From Chryseobacterium sp. MEBOG06 (GTDB lineage: Bacteria > Bacteroidota > Bacteroidia > Flavobacteriales > Weeksellaceae), in NCBI RefSeq assembly GCF_021869765.1, contig NZ_CP084580.1:2852001-2916000 (forward strand): 64,000 bases of DNA. The letters are read 5' to 3'. Position numbers and translations under genes: made by a program. Numbering within the stretch: position 1 is the stretch's first letter; each line of letters begins with the position of its first letter. Shown here in pieces: positions 8,679 to 19,032 of the stretch. Under the pieces are notes generated by a model. That model was not told the DNA's origin and did no database searches. It saw only the letters and a program-made list of their open reading frames with translations.

Positions 8679-9320
8679 TTATCCTATTCGTTTCCGGATA
8701 AAAATCTGGTATCCCAGATAGACCAGCGGAAGCGACATTATCCCCAGGAAGAGCATATTGCTTATAGCCTGCTGCGGATGCATGGCGATAGAATAAATCA
8801 GTCCGAAAAAGGCTCCTCCGAGGTGAGCAGCATGGCCAAGATTATCCCATTGCTTCGGATTCAGCATCATGTATACGGAGTATCCGAAATAGAGTGTTCC
8901 AAACAGCCATCCCGGCAAAAAGTTAACACTGATTTCATTGGGTGCCATTGCTATGGATGCAAAAATGATTCCTGAAACCGCACCGGATGCTCCTATTGCA
9001 GAATACCAAGGTTGTTTTTTATAAATCTGTAAGCTAAATAAATTCCCCAGGATCATGGCCCCGAAATAAATAATCAAAAAGCCTGTTTCTCCAAAAAAGC
9101 TGATAACCACTCCCTGAAAAAAGTACAGGGAAAGCATATTGAAAAACAAATGCATAAAGTCTGCATGTAAAAATGCAGAACTGATAAGTCTTACATATTC
9201 TTTTCGGTTGGTAATTGCCCCAACGTTGAATTTATATTTTTCAAATAATGCTATATTATTGAACCCCATGTAACTAAAAATACACGTGGCTGCTATAGTA
9301 ATTAAAACAACTATATCCAT
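8679..9320 (-). CDS. Rhomboid family intramembrane serine protease
   Basis: A 213-residue six-segment membrane protein. Seen: HADFMHLFFNM in the L1/TM2 region, the catalytic serine in GASG (S112), and the catalytic histidine in AHLGG (about H166), the standard Ser-His dyad. Rhomboids cleave transmembrane helices within the inner membrane; the substrate is unknown. It lies between a lipoprotein gene (10 bases upstream) and the membrane AraC regulator on the same strand, suggesting an envelope-related operon. Confidence 0.92.
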   Translation of the reverse strand: MDIVVLITIAATCIFSYMGFNNIALFEKYKFNVGAITNRKEYVRLISSAFLHADFMHLFFNMLSLYFFQGVVISFFGETGFLIIYFGAMILGNLFSLQIYKKQPWYSAIGASGAVSGIIFASIAMAPNEISVNFLPGWLFGTLYFGYSVYMMLNPKQWDNLGHAAHLGGAFFGLIYSIAMHPQQAISNMLFLGIMSLPLVYLGYQIFIRKRIG

Positions 9321-9330
9321 TTTATGTTTT

Positions 9331-9882
9331 CTATTTTATTTTTTGAATCGGAACTTTCCTTATTACACCATTTTCCGATGGAATCATCTGAGACTTAATA
9401 TAGTACTTATTATGGTCTTCATAAAGGTAAAAGTGTACGTCAATACCATGATCATCTCCTGAAATTATTTCCGGCAAAAATATGATCTTGCTGTTACCGG
9501 CATCCATTTTACCAAAACTTCCATAAACACTGATGGTATCACTGTTTTTTTCATTTGGGCTTTCCCACCAGATCCAAAGGTTACTGTCATCAGGACCACC
9601 CAGCTTTAATTTTGCCTTGACTACAGAATTTCCTTCTCCGGCATAGTCTTTATAATCAAGACTATATTCACCTTCCCATTTCTTAAAACTGTTTTTGTCT
9701 ACTGCTTCATAATCCAGATCACTTTTTTTCACCTCTTCTTCTTCCTCTTCCGGAATAGGGTCAGTGGCATTAATTTCAGTATTCTGTTTTTTCTCAATTT
9801 TAGTTTCTACAGTCTTTTTTTCTTTACAGGAGAACATGAATAAAGCGGCCAGTAATATTGCAGGGAATAAACTTTTTTTCAA
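9331..9882 (-). CDS. Hypothetical lipoprotein
   Basis: A 183-residue protein with a clear lipoprotein signal: positively charged MKKS, a hydrophobic stretch and lipobox FSC with the acylated cysteine at about residue 19. A low-complexity linker containing a run of glutamates follows, then a beta-rich domain with several Trp and Tyr residues. I do not recognise the domain. It lies 12 bases downstream of parC and 10 bases upstream of the rhomboid gene, so it may be read from both promoters. Confidence 0.75.
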   Translation of the reverse strand: MKKSLFPAILLAALFMFSCKEKKTVETKIEKKQNTEINATDPIPEEEEEEVKKSDLDYEAVDKNSFKKWEGEYSLDYKDYAGEGNSVVKAKLKLGGPDDSNLWIWWESPNEKNSDTISVYGSFGKMDAGNSKIIFLPEIISGDDHGIDVHFYLYEDHNKYYIKSQMIPSENGVIRKVPIQKIK

Positions 9883-9894
9883 GATATTTTGCTT

Positions 9895-12486
9895 TTATTC
9901 AGTTTCGCTGTTTTCATCTCCCTGGAACAAGTCTCCTATGATCCCTCCTTCCTCGTCTCCATCACCAGCCGGTTCCGGATCTTCATATATTTCAGGTTCT
10001 TCTTCTACAGGTTCAGGAATAGTAATATTAATTGTTTTTACTTTAAATTTTGTAAACTGATTTCCTATTGCCTTTATTCCTTTCACCGCAATAAATTCAT
10101 CAATATTTATAGTTTCAGGATCACGATCCTTACCTTTATCTTTTGCAAAAATAATTTCAGCTGTAACATTGTTGGCTACGACTACATTCTCAATGAATGA
10201 TTTCGGATGTTCGGATGGCATGAAGGTTTGTATATTTACCGTATTTTCCAGTAAGAATCTCTTTATAAAATAAATATCTTTCTCCCCGTCATAGTAAATA
10301 CAGGTAATGGGCTGTTCAGGTCTCCATTTTTCCAATACCAGATACTCATCATCAAAGCGATTTCCTAAATCAAAAGAGATCAGTTTTACTTCACCGTTGG
10401 TATTGATCGTCAGAATTTTGTCGTCTCCTTTAAAGTTTCCTAGTAATGTACCTCTTGCATCAGCATTGAGCCTTCTTACTGTATCATCAAACCAGATCTT
10501 TCTTGGAGCCAGGGTAGAAACGCCTTCCTCCTTCATATCCACTTTTTTTACAGCATATTTGGTCACCAGGTTTCCTTTGGAATCACGCCCTTTGATGGTA
10601 AGATCAGAGAAATTGACCTCCATTTTATTCTTCCTGATTCTGGGATTTGGTTTTAAAAGTACTGATACTGTTTCTGCTTCACCATTTGGATTAGCCGAAA
10701 AATAAAGAGTTTCTGATCCTTTTTTATCTGAAGCTAACGGATAATCTGTGTTTCGGGTTACTCCTGTTACAGAAAAACGCTTCATGTAATAAGGTCCTTC
10801 TCTCCCCTCACGGTAGATCATATTATAGACCGTCCTTTTATCATTTTTCTTCCAGATGGCCACATGAAGAATATCTTTACCAATAAATGTTTTGGCTTCT
10901 ACTTTTACCACTTTCATACTTCCGTCTTTTCTGAAAGTAATGATATCATCAATATCTGAACAGTCGAACAGGTACTGATCTTTCTTAAGAGAAGTTCCTA
11001 TGAAGCCTTCTTCAAAGTTTGCATAGAATTTTTCATTGGCCACGGCTACTTTTGTAGCATCAATGGTATCAAAAATTCTAAGTTCAGTTTTTCTCTGCTT
11101 ATCTTTTCCGTACTTTTTCTGGATATTCAGATAATAATCAATAGCGTAAGCTATCAGATTGGCAAGATGGTATTTCACCTGCTCTATTTTACCTTCAAGA
11201 GCGGCAATATTTTCTTTGAATTTATCTAAGTCAAATCTTGAGATTCTCTTAATTCTGATTTCCGTCAGCTTTAAAATATCTTCTTCCGTTACTGCTCTTA
11301 AAAGATGTTTGGTATGAGGTTTTAATCCTGCATCGATCGTTTTTATTACGTCTTCCCAGGTTTTTACTTCTTCAATATCGTGATAGATTCTGTTTTCGAT
11401 AAAGATCCTTTCCAGGGAAGAGAAATGCCAGCTTTCCTGAAGCTCATGAAGCTCTATTTCCAGTTCCTTTTTAAGCAATGAAACTGTATGATCCGTATTC
11501 ATTTTCAGAATATCGGAAACATTCATAAACATTGGTTTATCTCCCACGATTACACACGCATTCGGAGAAATTGTCACCTGACAGTCTGTGAATGCGTATA
11601 AAGCATCAATCGTCTTATCCGGAGAAACATCATTATGAATATGAATCAGAATTTCTACCTTATCTGAGGTATTATCCTCTATTTTTTTGATTTTGATCTT
11701 TCCTTTTTCATTGGCTTTAAGGATAGAATCAATAAGATCAGTAGTGGTCTTTGAATATGGAAGTTCAGAGATAACCAGAGTATGTTTATCTGTTTGGGTA
11801 ATTCTCGCTCTTGCTCTTACTTTACCTCCTCTGTGACCGTCATTATATTCGGAAACATCCAGATAACCGGCTGTAAGGAAATCAGGAAACAGCTCAAATT
11901 TCTTTCCTTTTAAATAGGCTACTGAAGCATTAATCAGTTCATTAAAGTTGTGTGGGAGTATTTTCGTAGAAAGCCCTACACCAATACCTTCTACTCCCTG
12001 TACAAGAAGCAAAGGAAATTTTACCGGTAAATCAACGGGTTCATTATTTCTTCCGTCGTATGATTTTGTCCATTCCGTAGTTTTAGGATTAAAAACTACT
12101 TCCAAAGCAAAAGGAGTAAGTCTTGCTTCAATATATCTTGCAGCAGCAGCAGAGTCTCCTGTATAGATATTTCCCCAGTTCCCCTGGGTATCTATCAATA
12201 GCTCTTTCTGTCCGATCTGCACCATGGCATCTGTAATGGAAGCATCACCATGAGGATGATATTTCATGGTATTCCCTACCACATTGGCTACCTTATTGTA
12301 ACGGCCGTCTTCCAGTTCCCGCATTGAGTGCATGATTCTTCGCTGAACAGGCTTTAGTCCGTCATACACCGAAGGGATAGCCCTATCCAAAATTACATAG
12401 GAAGCATAATCCAGAAACCAGTCTTTATAAAGTCCGGAAACTTTCTTTAAGCTGTCACCCTCATGCGAATGTTCTTCTGTCGTCAT
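9895..12486 (-). CDS. parC: DNA topoisomerase IV subunit A (or GyrA-like ParC)
   Basis: An 863-residue type IIA topoisomerase breakage-reunion subunit. Seen: the N-terminal GLKPVQRRIMHSM segment, the HPHGD quinolone-resistance region, and the active-site tyrosine in AAARYIEARL, followed by the tower and coiled-coil region and an acidic C-terminal tail. It pairs with the ATPase subunit encoded upstream in the same operon (12994-14880) to decatenate daughter chromosomes. The C-terminal domain shows no clear GyrA box, which favours ParC over GyrA. A 158-residue membrane protein gene separates it from parE. Confidence 0.92.
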   Translation of the reverse strand: MTTEEHSHEGDSLKKVSGLYKDWFLDYASYVILDRAIPSVYDGLKPVQRRIMHSMRELEDGRYNKVANVVGNTMKYHPHGDASITDAMVQIGQKELLIDTQGNWGNIYTGDSAAAARYIEARLTPFALEVVFNPKTTEWTKSYDGRNNEPVDLPVKFPLLLVQGVEGIGVGLSTKILPHNFNELINASVAYLKGKKFELFPDFLTAGYLDVSEYNDGHRGGKVRARARITQTDKHTLVISELPYSKTTTDLIDSILKANEKGKIKIKKIEDNTSDKVEILIHIHNDVSPDKTIDALYAFTDCQVTISPNACVIVGDKPMFMNVSDILKMNTDHTVSLLKKELEIELHELQESWHFSSLERIFIENRIYHDIEEVKTWEDVIKTIDAGLKPHTKHLLRAVTEEDILKLTEIRIKRISRFDLDKFKENIAALEGKIEQVKYHLANLIAYAIDYYLNIQKKYGKDKQRKTELRIFDTIDATKVAVANEKFYANFEEGFIGTSLKKDQYLFDCSDIDDIITFRKDGSMKVVKVEAKTFIGKDILHVAIWKKNDKRTVYNMIYREGREGPYYMKRFSVTGVTRNTDYPLASDKKGSETLYFSANPNGEAETVSVLLKPNPRIRKNKMEVNFSDLTIKGRDSKGNLVTKYAVKKVDMKEEGVSTLAPRKIWFDDTVRRLNADARGTLLGNFKGDDKILTINTNGEVKLISFDLGNRFDDEYLVLEKWRPEQPITCIYYDGEKDIYFIKRFLLENTVNIQTFMPSEHPKSFIENVVVANNVTAEIIFAKDKGKDRDPETINIDEFIAVKGIKAIGNQFTKFKVKTINITIPEPVEEEPEIYEDPEPAGDGDEEGGIIGDLFQGDENSETE

Positions 12487-12492
12487 TTGTTT

Positions 12493-12969
12493 TTAATCGT
12501 TTTTCTCTTTATTAGCTTTCACTACTTTATTCAGAGAGAGTTTTAAATCATTTACTTCTTTTCTGGTCAGATAAGAGATCTGATACTTCAGCATCGTAGA
12601 ACCACTGTTTTTACTTGAAACAGTGATGTATAATCTTTTGAAAAAGAAAATACTGACTACATCATATTTTATCAACTTATATTTAGGAAATTCATCATGG
12701 AGTGGTTTGCTTAAAAAAGGAATAATATTCCTGTTTTTAAAATTCAGTGCTTCTCCGTCACTGTCATATTCAAAAATCTGCCGTCCGCTGATATAAAAAA
12801 TAATCAGCAGCAAAGCGGGAACAATAATCAGTAAATAACTCTCATTTCCTAATGCGTTAAATCTATACCTGTTGGCCATAAATATAACGATTCCAAACAC
12901 TGCTATCATCAGGAGCAGAGTGCTTAGAGAATTATAAACTGATGCTTTATTACGGTTACTTAATCTCAT
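12493..12969 (-). CDS. Small membrane protein between parE and parC
   Basis: A 158-residue protein with two predicted transmembrane segments (about residues 15-31 and 43-60) and a cytoplasmic remainder of alternating beta strands that could be a PH-like fold. No function is known to me. It lies 6 bases upstream of parC and 24 bases downstream of parE on the same strand, so it is translated from the topoisomerase mRNA. Why a membrane protein sits in this operon is unclear. Confidence 0.75.
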   Translation of the reverse strand: MRLSNRNKASVYNSLSTLLLMIAVFGIVIFMANRYRFNALGNESYLLIIVPALLLIIFYISGRQIFEYDSDGEALNFKNRNIIPFLSKPLHDEFPKYKLIKYDVVSIFFFKRLYITVSSKNSGSTMLKYQISYLTRKEVNDLKLSLNKVVKANKEKND

Positions 12970-12993
12970 TTGCTCTTTGGTTTTATCAGTTTA

Positions 12994-14880
12994 CTAATTT
13001 TCTATTTCATCAAGTATCTGTTTTTTATCAATTGCCGTATCATCTTCCACTACCAGATTTTCCAGAATAAATAACTGTCTGTCCGGTGTATTCTTGCCCA
13101 TATAAAATTCTAGCAGCTGTTCTATTGTCTGATCTCTCCCCAGTACTACAGGTTCAAGACGGATATCCTGGCCGATGAAATGTTTAAATTCATCCGGAGA
13201 AATCTCTCCCAATCCTTTAAATCGTGTTATTTCAGGGTTTTTCCCAAGTTCATTTAACGCTTTTACCCTTTCAGCCTCTGAGTAGCAGTACCTTGTTTCT
13301 TTCTTATTTCTCACCCTGAACAGAGGAGTCTGAAGAATGTAAAGGTGACCGTTTTTGATCAGATCCGGGAAGAACTGCAGGAAGAAAGTAATCATCAACA
13401 GACGGATGTGCATCCCATCCACATCGGCATCAGTTGCGATAATAACATGGTTATATCTCAGATCTTCCAGGCTTTCTTCAATATTTAAAGCTGCCTGAAG
13501 GAGGTTGAATTCTTCATTTTCGTACACTACTTTTTTGGTAAGACCATAACAGTTCAGGGGCTTACCTTTCAGGGAGAATACCGCCTGTGTTTCTACGTCT
13601 CTGGACTTTGTGATGGATCCTGATGCAGAATCCCCCTCGGTAATGAAAATCTGTGTATCTCCTTTTCTTTCTGCTTTCTGATCGTTATAGTGCTGTCTGC
13701 AGTCACGAAGCTTTTTATTGTGAAGAGACACTTTTTTAGCTCTTTCTCTTGCCAGTTTCTGAATTCCGGAAAGTTCTTTTCTCTCTCTTTCAGAAATTAA
13801 TATTTTCCGTTGAATTGCATCAGCGATTTCCGGGTTTTTGTGCAGGAAATTATCCAGTTTTCCTTTAAGGAAATCGATTATAAATGTTCTTACCGTAGGT
13901 CCGTTTGGCCCCATATCATTAGATCCCAGTTTGGTTTTGGTCTGAGATTCGAAAACCGGTTCTTCAACATTGATCGAAATAGCAGCAATGATAGACTTTC
14001 TGATATCAGAAGCGTCAAAACTTTTATTAAAGAATTCACGAATCGTTTTTACATATGCTTCACGAAATGCATTAAGGTGTGTACCTCCCTGCGTTGTATT
14101 CTGTCCGTTTACGAACGAGAAGTAGGTTTCCATCTGAGACTTGTCAGAATGGGTAATTGCCACTTCAATATCCTCGTCTTTCAAATGAACAATCGGATAA
14201 AGAACATCGCTTTCCATCTCTTCTTCAAGGAGATCCTTAAGACCATTTTCAGAAAAATAGGTTTCTCCGTTGAAGATAATTTTCAGTCCCGGATTCAGGT
14301 ACGCATAGTTACGGAGCATTCTTTCGATATACTCTTTACGGTATTTAAAGTGCAGGAAGATATCTCCATCAGGAACAAAGGAAATCTCTGTACCATTTCT
14401 GTCCGAGGAGTCCTTTTCATCAAAATTTTCTGTGATAATACCACGGGAGAATTCGGCTACTTTCATTTTACCATCACGGAAAGAGCGTACTCTGAAGTAT
14501 TCAGAAAGTGCATTCACCGCCTTGGTACCCACCCCATTCAATCCGACAGATTTTTTAAACGCCTTACTGTCGTACTTACCTCCGGTATTCATTTTGGAAA
14601 CAGCATCTACTACTTTTCCAAGCGGGATACCACGCCCAAAGTCACGAATCGTAACTTTGCCTTCGTCCACTTTTATTTCAATTCTTTTCCCTGATCTCAT
14701 CCTGAACTCATCAATGGAGTTGTCCAGGATCTCTTTGAGCAGGATATAAATACCATCATCGGCAGACGAACCATCGCCAAGCTTCCCGATATACATTCCG
14801 GGACGCAGGCGGATATGTTCCTGCCAATCAAGGGTTCTGATATTATCTTCTGAGTAGGTTGGATTTATTTCTTGTGACAT
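12994..14880 (-). CDS. parE: DNA topoisomerase IV subunit B
   Basis: A 628-residue GHKL ATPase subunit. Seen: the ATP-binding ILDNSIDEF helix (N-box), [23 protein letters not shown], the transducer domain and the TOPRIM motifs EGDSASG and [10 protein letters not shown]. It supplies ATP-driven strand passage for ParC. I prefer ATG 14880 over the longer in-frame start at 14919, because a -7 box (14901-14908) overlaps that upstream part. First gene of the parE-membrane protein-parC operon. Confidence 0.94.
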   Translation of the reverse strand: MSQEINPTYSEDNIRTLDWQEHIRLRPGMYIGKLGDGSSADDGIYILLKEILDNSIDEFRMRSGKRIEIKVDEGKVTIRDFGRGIPLGKVVDAVSKMNTGGKYDSKAFKKSVGLNGVGTKAVNALSEYFRVRSFRDGKMKVAEFSRGIITENFDEKDSSDRNGTEISFVPDGDIFLHFKYRKEYIERMLRNYAYLNPGLKIIFNGETYFSENGLKDLLEEEMESDVLYPIVHLKDEDIEVAITHSDKSQMETYFSFVNGQNTTQGGTHLNAFREAYVKTIREFFNKSFDASDIRKSIIAAISINVEEPVFESQTKTKLGSNDMGPNGPTVRTFIIDFLKGKLDNFLHKNPEIADAIQRKILISERERKELSGIQKLARERAKKVSLHNKKLRDCRQHYNDQKAERKGDTQIFITEGDSASGSITKSRDVETQAVFSLKGKPLNCYGLTKKVVYENEEFNLLQAALNIEESLEDLRYNHVIIATDADVDGMHIRLLMITFFLQFFPDLIKNGHLYILQTPLFRVRNKKETRYCYSEAERVKALNELGKNPEITRFKGLGEISPDEFKHFIGQDIRLEPVVLGRDQTIEQLLEFYMGKNTPDRQLFILENLVVEDDTAIDKKQILDEIEN

Positions 14881-14900
14881 ATATGATTTCAGCAAACATA

Positions 14901-14908
14901 CAAAAGTA
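14901..14908 (-). promoter_or_regulatory. -7 box (TACTTTTG) of the parE operon
   Basis: Exact TAnnTTTG on the minus strand, 20 bases before ATG 14880. It supports the shorter ParE start. Confidence 0.6.
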
Positions 14909-15374
14909 CGAAATTGCATAAAATTACGCGAATTTTAAGATCCATTTTTTCTCAAATTTATTCATTATGGAATGTTCTATTATCAATCACCGCCTTATTT
15001 TCATAGTATTCAACAAAAAGTGACATACTAGTGGCAATATACCTGAAATTTGATTTATATTTAAAATAACTGCAACTAAAAATAACATCATTTATATCCT
15101 TAGAAAGAATTCTGAGAGTTTTGACGAATTCACAAAGGTTATCTCAACAACTTCATAAAATCTTTTTATTTTTAAAGGATTACTGCCATTTAATTTACTC
15201 CCAATAAAAACCTTCCTTATTTCCCTCGCGGACATTCACACAAATCCGGTTCCAATTCCTCTTTTGAGCACAGATAAAACAAGCTGCTTTTATGGAATTC
15301 CCCTGTTTTAAATAATTTTTGATTTATGATTGCAAAAAATGAATTAAATTCGAGGTAAGTAAAAATATGCTTTA
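14909..15374. other. Intergenic region, no gene seen
   Basis: About 470 AT-rich bases between divergent parE and the aminotransferase gene. I see no convincing ORF, tRNA or structured RNA and no exact -7 box for the plus-strand gene. Confidence 0.5.
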
Positions 15375-16523
15375 ATGATACAACTTCCTCTTTCCAAACT
15401 TTCTGATGTAGGAACTACTATTTTCAGCCAAATGACACAGCTTGCCAACGAAAATGAGGCTATTAACCTTTCGCAGGGATTCCCGGATTATATGCCGGAT
15501 CCGGAATTGCTGAATTATGTAGATGATTTTATAAAAAAAGGGTTTAATCAATATGCTCCGCTAGGTGGAATGATAGGACTAAAGGAAGAGATTGCCAGAA
15601 AGATCGAAAACAGTCATCAGGCAGTTTATCATCCTGATTCTGAAATAACAGTTACTGCCGGGGGAACTCAGGCTATTTTTACAGCTATTGCCACGTTTAT
15701 CAAAAAAGATGACGAAGTGGTCATTTTTGAACCGGCCTATGACTGCTATGAACCTACAGTAGAACTTTTTGGTGGTCTTGTAAAACGTTTTGAAATGAAA
15801 GCTCCTGATTATAATATTGATTGGAATGCGGTAAAAAATCTGATCAGTGAAAAAACAAAAATGATCATCCTCAACAACCCGAACAATCCGTCAGGAAGAA
15901 TTTTAAATGAAAATGATATTCAGGAACTTATTCAGTTGGTAAAAGGTACTTCCATTTTAATTTTAAGTGATGAAGTTTATGAAAATATTGTTTTTGACGG
16001 GAAACAGCATTTAAGCATCTGCAAATATCCTGAGCTTAAAGAAAGAAGTCTTTTAGTTGCCTCTTTCGGAAAGCTATTCCATGTTACAGGCTGGAAAGTG
16101 GGTTATTGCGCTGCTCCGAAGAATTTAACAGATGAATTCAGAAAGGTCCATCAGTTTAATGTTTTCTGTGTGAACACCCCTGTTCAGCTTGCTTTGGCTG
16201 AGTATATGAAAAATGATGAGCATTACATTCATCTGAATCAGTTTTTCCAGGAAAAAAGAGATTTCCTGAGAAACGGCCTCTCCGGAACTTCTTTTGAGCT
16301 TTTGGATTGTGAAGGGACTTATTTTCAAGCTGTTAAATACGACAGAATTTCTGATAAAAATGATTTTGACTTCGCTTCAGAGCTGACCATCAATCATAAA
16401 GTGGCAAGTGTTCCGTTTTCATCTTTTTATAAACAGAAAAGAAACGATCATGTAATCAGACTATGTTTCGCAAAAAAACAGGAAACTCTGGAAAAAGCAC
16501 TTGAAAATCTGTCTAAACTTTAA
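15375..16523 (+). CDS. Methionine aminotransferase-like PLP enzyme (YbdL family)
   Basis: A 382-residue fold-type I class I/II aminotransferase. Seen: SQGFPDY near the N-terminus, the VTAGGTQAI PLP-phosphate region, NNPNNPSG, DEVYENI, and the Schiff-base lysine in SFGKLFHVTGWK (K233). YbdL-type enzymes transaminate methionine, with activity on other aromatic or sulfur amino acids and kynurenine in relatives. The gene stands alone on the plus strand and converges on the cardiolipin synthase gene, with only 3 bases between the two stop codons. Confidence 0.88.
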   Translation: MIQLPLSKLSDVGTTIFSQMTQLANENEAINLSQGFPDYMPDPELLNYVDDFIKKGFNQYAPLGGMIGLKEEIARKIENSHQAVYHPDSEITVTAGGTQAIFTAIATFIKKDDEVVIFEPAYDCYEPTVELFGGLVKRFEMKAPDYNIDWNAVKNLISEKTKMIILNNPNNPSGRILNENDIQELIQLVKGTSILILSDEVYENIVFDGKQHLSICKYPELKERSLLVASFGKLFHVTGWKVGYCAAPKNLTDEFRKVHQFNVFCVNTPVQLALAEYMKNDEHYIHLNQFFQEKRDFLRNGLSGTSFELLDCEGTYFQAVKYDRISDKNDFDFASELTINHKVASVPFSSFYKQKRNDHVIRLCFAKKQETLEKALENLSKL

Positions 16524-16526
16524 TTT

Positions 16527-18086
16527 CTATATCAGCGGAGAAAGCAGCCTGGCCAGATGTTCGAAGAAAACTTTGGCCTTTGATCTTTTTCTCCATGTAC
16601 TAAGATGAATTTCTTCACAGTCTTTCATATCCTGATGAAACAATTCTTCAAGAGTTTTGTTGATTGCCCGGTCGAAAACCAGCGCATTGACTTCGAAGTT
16701 CAGTTCCTGACTTCTGACATCCATATTGGCTGTTCCTACAGATGAAAAGTTATCATCTATAATCATGGTTTTGGCGTGAAGGAAACCTTTTTTATAAAAG
16801 AAAACCCTTACTTTGCTTTCTAAAAGCTCGTCATAATAAGAGTAAGCCGCAGCATTGACGATGATGGAATCACCGAACTTAGGAACCATCAGCCTTACGT
16901 CCACTCCGGAAATAGCGGCCTGTTTTATAGCATTCAGAACCGTTTCAACCGGGATAAAATATGGGGTAACAATGTATATTCTTTTTTTGGCAGCAAGTAC
17001 CGCTGAAGCAGTACTGAGCATAATGGAAGGTTTGGTATCCGGTCCGCTGGCTGCTGTCTGAATAAGTGAAGTTCCCCCTTCTTTATTTTTATGGGCAAAA
17101 TATAATTGGGAGATTTCGGGAATTTTTTCTGTAGCAAAGATCCAGTTACTGAAAAATAAAAACTGAAAATAAAAAGCAGCTTCGCCTTTAATATAGAGAT
17201 GAACATCCCTCCAATATTGCTTTGAATTGGGATTAATGTATTTATCGGAAACGTTGATACCTCCTGTAAATACTTCTTCACCGTCCACAATAATAATCTT
17301 TCTGTGATCCCGGTAATTAACCCTGTTGGCAAGCAGCCTGAAGGTAATTTTGTTAACGGGAGATATTTCCACTCCTCCGGATTTCAGTCTTTTCAAAAGT
17401 GTACGCCCTATTTTACCGCTTCCCATGTCATCATATAAAAAACGGACTTTAACCCCTTCTGATGCCTTTTTTATCAAAACATCAGCAAGTCTGTTTCCTA
17501 TATCGTCATTATCATAAATATAATACTCCAGATGAATATGATGAACAGCCCTGTTGATTACCTCAAAAACTTTTTCGAATTTACCTTCTCCATTGATCAG
17601 GATCTCCGCATGGTTACCCTCTGATAATGGAGAATGCCCGGCTTTGTAAAGAAAATTGACCGTCGTAAGAAAATTGTCTATTTCACCTTTATGATTTTCC
17701 AGTGTTTTATAGTGGGTTTCACGGATGTAAGTACTGATTTCATTATAAACCTGCTCATTACGTTCTATTTTAAATGTATAGAATTTATTTTTTCTGTAAT
17801 TGACTCCAAAAACGAAGTAGATGATAATTCCGAAAACAGGAAGAAAGATAATCAGCATCAGATAAGCCAGTGTCTTGCTGGTGTTTCTGGTATCCATAAT
17901 AATTTTTGCGGCCAGAAAAATAATCCCCACAAGATAGAGACCTTCAAGGCCCAGAAGGATATAAGGAAACTGGTCGAAAAAATCTTTAATCATAGCTATT
18001 AACTTTGCAGATAATAAAGTTAGTGAAAAAAGCAAAATAATTATTCCCAATATTATAATCCCTGATGTATAGAGCCGGAATGTCAT
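16527..18086 (-). CDS. cls: Cardiolipin synthase
   Basis: A 519-residue membrane enzyme that joins two phosphatidylglycerols into cardiolipin. Seen: two or three N-terminal transmembrane segments, a PLDc_N-type region (LAYLMLIIFLPVFG), and two HKD motifs, HRKIIIVDG in the middle and HAKTMIID near residue 440, each with downstream GTAN or GGIN residues. Start 18086 gives an extra N-terminal helix; ATG 17993 is an alternative and would give about 488 residues, closer to the family norm. Confidence 0.92.
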   Translation of the reverse strand: MTFRLYTSGIIILGIIILLFSLTLLSAKLIAMIKDFFDQFPYILLGLEGLYLVGIIFLAAKIIMDTRNTSKTLAYLMLIIFLPVFGIIIYFVFGVNYRKNKFYTFKIERNEQVYNEISTYIRETHYKTLENHKGEIDNFLTTVNFLYKAGHSPLSEGNHAEILINGEGKFEKVFEVINRAVHHIHLEYYIYDNDDIGNRLADVLIKKASEGVKVRFLYDDMGSGKIGRTLLKRLKSGGVEISPVNKITFRLLANRVNYRDHRKIIIVDGEEVFTGGINVSDKYINPNSKQYWRDVHLYIKGEAAFYFQFLFFSNWIFATEKIPEISQLYFAHKNKEGGTSLIQTAASGPDTKPSIMLSTASAVLAAKKRIYIVTPYFIPVETVLNAIKQAAISGVDVRLMVPKFGDSIIVNAAAYSYYDELLESKVRVFFYKKGFLHAKTMIIDDNFSSVGTANMDVRSQELNFEVNALVFDRAINKTLEELFHQDMKDCEEIHLSTWRKRSKAKVFFEHLARLLSPLI

Positions 18087-18089
18087 TAA

Positions 18090-18131
18090 AAATAATAAGA
18101 ACCTGCCTCTTCAGACCGGTTCTTATTATTT
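18090..18131 (-). terminator. Terminator after the SDR gene
   Basis: A 14-bp perfect stem (18090-18103 with 18118-18131), 47 bases beyond the SDR stop on the minus strand. It separates the SDR transcript from cls. Confidence 0.75.
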
Positions 18132-18178
18132 TCATAGTTTTATCTGTAAAAAGATTGTATCAGATAGGAAAAAGAACT

Positions 18179-18943
18179 TTATAAGAACATTCCTCCTGAA
18201 ACTTCAATTCTCTGGCCGTTGATCCATCGTGCATCTTCAGTACACAAAAAGGCTACTACTCCACCAATGTCATCAGGAAGTCCCACCCTTCCTAAAGCGG
18301 TAGCCCCCGCAACCATTGCATTAATTTCTTCATTATCTCTTACTCTTCCTCCTCCAAAATCAGTTTCTATAGCCCCCGGAGCCACCACATTGGCCTTAAT
18401 TCTTCTTGCCCCAAGCTCTTTAGCCATATATTTTGTAAGCATTTCTACACCGGCCTTGACAGATCCGTAAATAGATGATCCAGGTGTTGCAAATCTGGCT
18501 AATCCTGAGGAAATATTAACAATTCCGCCTCCGTCATTGATGAAGGGAAGAAATTTCTGGGTTAAGAAAAACACTCCTTTAAAATGAATGTCTACAACAT
18601 CATCCAGCTGTTCTTCTGTAACTTCTGTAATAGGCGAATATAAGGCTGTTCCCGCATTATTAATAAGATAATCAATATGAGTACTTCCCGTATTCTGCTG
18701 TAAATGATCTGTCACTTCTTTTACAAAGGGATCAAAGTTCTTAATGTCTTTTGTATCCAACTGAAAGGCTGCAGCATTTCTTCCTATAGCCCTTATTTCA
18801 TTGACTACCGCTTCTGCTTCATCTTTATTGCTTCTGTAAGTGATGATGACATCTAATCCTTTTTGAGCGATTTTAAGGGCAGAATTTTTCCCCAATCCAC
18901 GGCTTCCTCCGGTTACCAATGCGATTTTTGTTTTTGTGTTCAT
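18179..18943 (-). CDS. SDR family oxidoreductase (FabG-like)
   Basis: A 254-residue classical SDR: TGGSRGLGKNSA cofactor loop, NNAG, catalytic serine in NISSGLA, YGSVK carrying the catalytic Tyr and Lys, and a C-terminal RWINGQRIEVSGG typical of FabG/3-ketoacyl-ACP-reductase-like enzymes. Such stand-alone SDRs often reduce small carbonyls. I chose ATG 18943 since the TGG loop then begins at the usual position. It lies downstream of the AraC regulator at 19033-19971 on the same strand, a common regulator-SDR pairing in this group. Confidence 0.87.
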   Translation of the reverse strand: MNTKTKIALVTGGSRGLGKNSALKIAQKGLDVIITYRSNKDEAEAVVNEIRAIGRNAAAFQLDTKDIKNFDPFVKEVTDHLQQNTGSTHIDYLINNAGTALYSPITEVTEEQLDDVVDIHFKGVFFLTQKFLPFINDGGGIVNISSGLARFATPGSSIYGSVKAGVEMLTKYMAKELGARRIKANVVAPGAIETDFGGGRVRDNEEINAMVAGATALGRVGLPDDIGGVVAFLCTEDARWINGQRIEVSGGMFL

Positions 18944-19032
18944 TTTATTTTGATTATTTTGATGGTACAAAGTTGAGGGTTTTTGAGAATACAATATTTG
19001 CTTGAATCAATCTGAAATTTGCAAAATTCAAA

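Noticed and set aside
13810-14694. 294-codon open frame on the plus strand
   Set aside because: It lies entirely antisense to parE, has no recognisable domain, and is a codon-bias shadow.
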